From contig CALLQH010000237.1 of the NCBI GenBank assembly GCA_938014945.1, forward strand, positions 1 to 5,835: 5,835 nt of DNA, in the 5' to 3' direction. The position numbers and the translations under genes were made by a program. This stretch comes from an uncultured bacterium (GTDB lineage Bacteria; Pseudomonadota; Alphaproteobacteria; SP197). Below are positions 5,607-5,835 of the stretch, in pieces; within the stretch, counting starts at the first letter, position 1; each line of letters opens with the position of its first letter. The notes beneath the pieces were generated by a model. The model had not been told where the DNA came from, did not search any database, and worked only from the letters and a program-made list of their open reading frames with translations.

Positions 5607-5835
5607 GCTGGATGGGTGGCGGGCGCTGATCACAGGCTCCGGCCGCGGCATGGGCAGGGCCCATGCCCTGAAGATGGCCGAGCATGGCGCCGAGATCGTG
5701 GTGCAGGACATCGACGGCGACCTTGCCAGGCAGACGGTGGCGCTGGTCACCGGCATGGGCGGCAAGGCCCAGGCCATGGTCGGAGACATCGCCGATATCG
5801 CCGATCTCAAGGCGCAGATCGCCAGGGCGGGCACC
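5599..5835 (+). CDS. SDR family oxidoreductase, N-terminal part (3' end outside window)
   Basis: The first 79 residues of a short-chain dehydrogenase/reductase, which normally spans about 250-300 residues. The start MGELDGWRALITGSGRGMGRAHA carries the classical cofactor motif TGxxxGxG (TGSGRGMG, residues 12-19). VVQDID (34-39) ends the second strand with an acidic residue, which in this family favours NAD(H). GDIAD (62-66) matches the adenine-contacting 'xDvtd' segment. The catalytic Ser-Tyr-Lys residues lie beyond the window. Such enzymes interconvert alcohols and ketones in the cytoplasm; the substrate is unknown. The ATG overlaps the transporter stop by 8 bases (5599-5606), so the two genes are very probably one transcription unit, plausibly importing and oxidising a common compound. 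The start is supported by the G-rich site just upstream and by the usual distance of the glycine motif from the N-terminus. Confidence 0.93.
   Translation, partial: MGELDGWRALITGSGRGMGRAHALKMAEHGAEIVVQDIDGDLARQTVALVTGMGGKAQAMVGDIADIADLKAQIARAGT

Noticed and set aside
4905..5834. Minus-strand frame of 309 codons opposite the transporter end and SDR start
   Set aside because: It is antisense to two genes with clear motifs, and its composition is typical of a high-GC shadow frame.

Overview
This is a G+C-rich window (roughly two thirds G+C by eye) with tightly packed genes, short or overlapping junctions and a tRNA-Ser that carries its CCA end in the DNA. That suggests a free-living high-GC bacterium, most likely a proteobacterium of the Alphaproteobacteria type. 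The lineage is an inference from style and remembered family resemblance, not from a marker gene.

Layout. (1) Bases 1-270, plus strand: the 3' end of a polysaccharide deacetylase-type (CE4/NodB-fold) hydrolase. (2) Bases 283-3813, minus strand: a compact three-gene unit transcribed in the order cinA-like gene (2602-3813), then a divergent NAD-dependent dehydrogenase-like protein of the malate/lactate dehydrogenase fold (1495-2586), then a CgeB/DUF3880-like glycosyltransferase (283-1491). Gaps are 15 and 3 bases, so the three are probably one operon. The glycosyltransferase converges on the deacetylase with only 12 bases between them. (3) Bases 3814-3895: a spacer filled by a nested GC-rich palindrome. 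(4) Bases 3896-3983, minus strand: tRNA-Ser(GGA), with a plausible promoter just upstream. (5) From 4086, plus strand: a 12-helix MFS transporter of the sugar-porter/phosphate-symporter style, overlapping by 8 bases the start of a short-chain dehydrogenase/reductase (SDR) that runs off the right edge.

How the genes may work together. The MFS-SDR pair looks like an uptake-plus-oxidation unit for a small organic substrate. The minus-strand operon has no obvious single pathway: it joins a CinA/NMN-deamidase family protein, a divergent NAD-binding dehydrogenase and a glycosyltransferase. The main oddities are a CinA C-terminal deamidase domain that has lost its usual core residues, and an LDH/MDH-like enzyme that keeps the fold landmarks but lacks the substrate-loop arginines. 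I found no mobile element, CRISPR array, phage gene or recognisable defence system, and no gene-free stretch over 300 bases.
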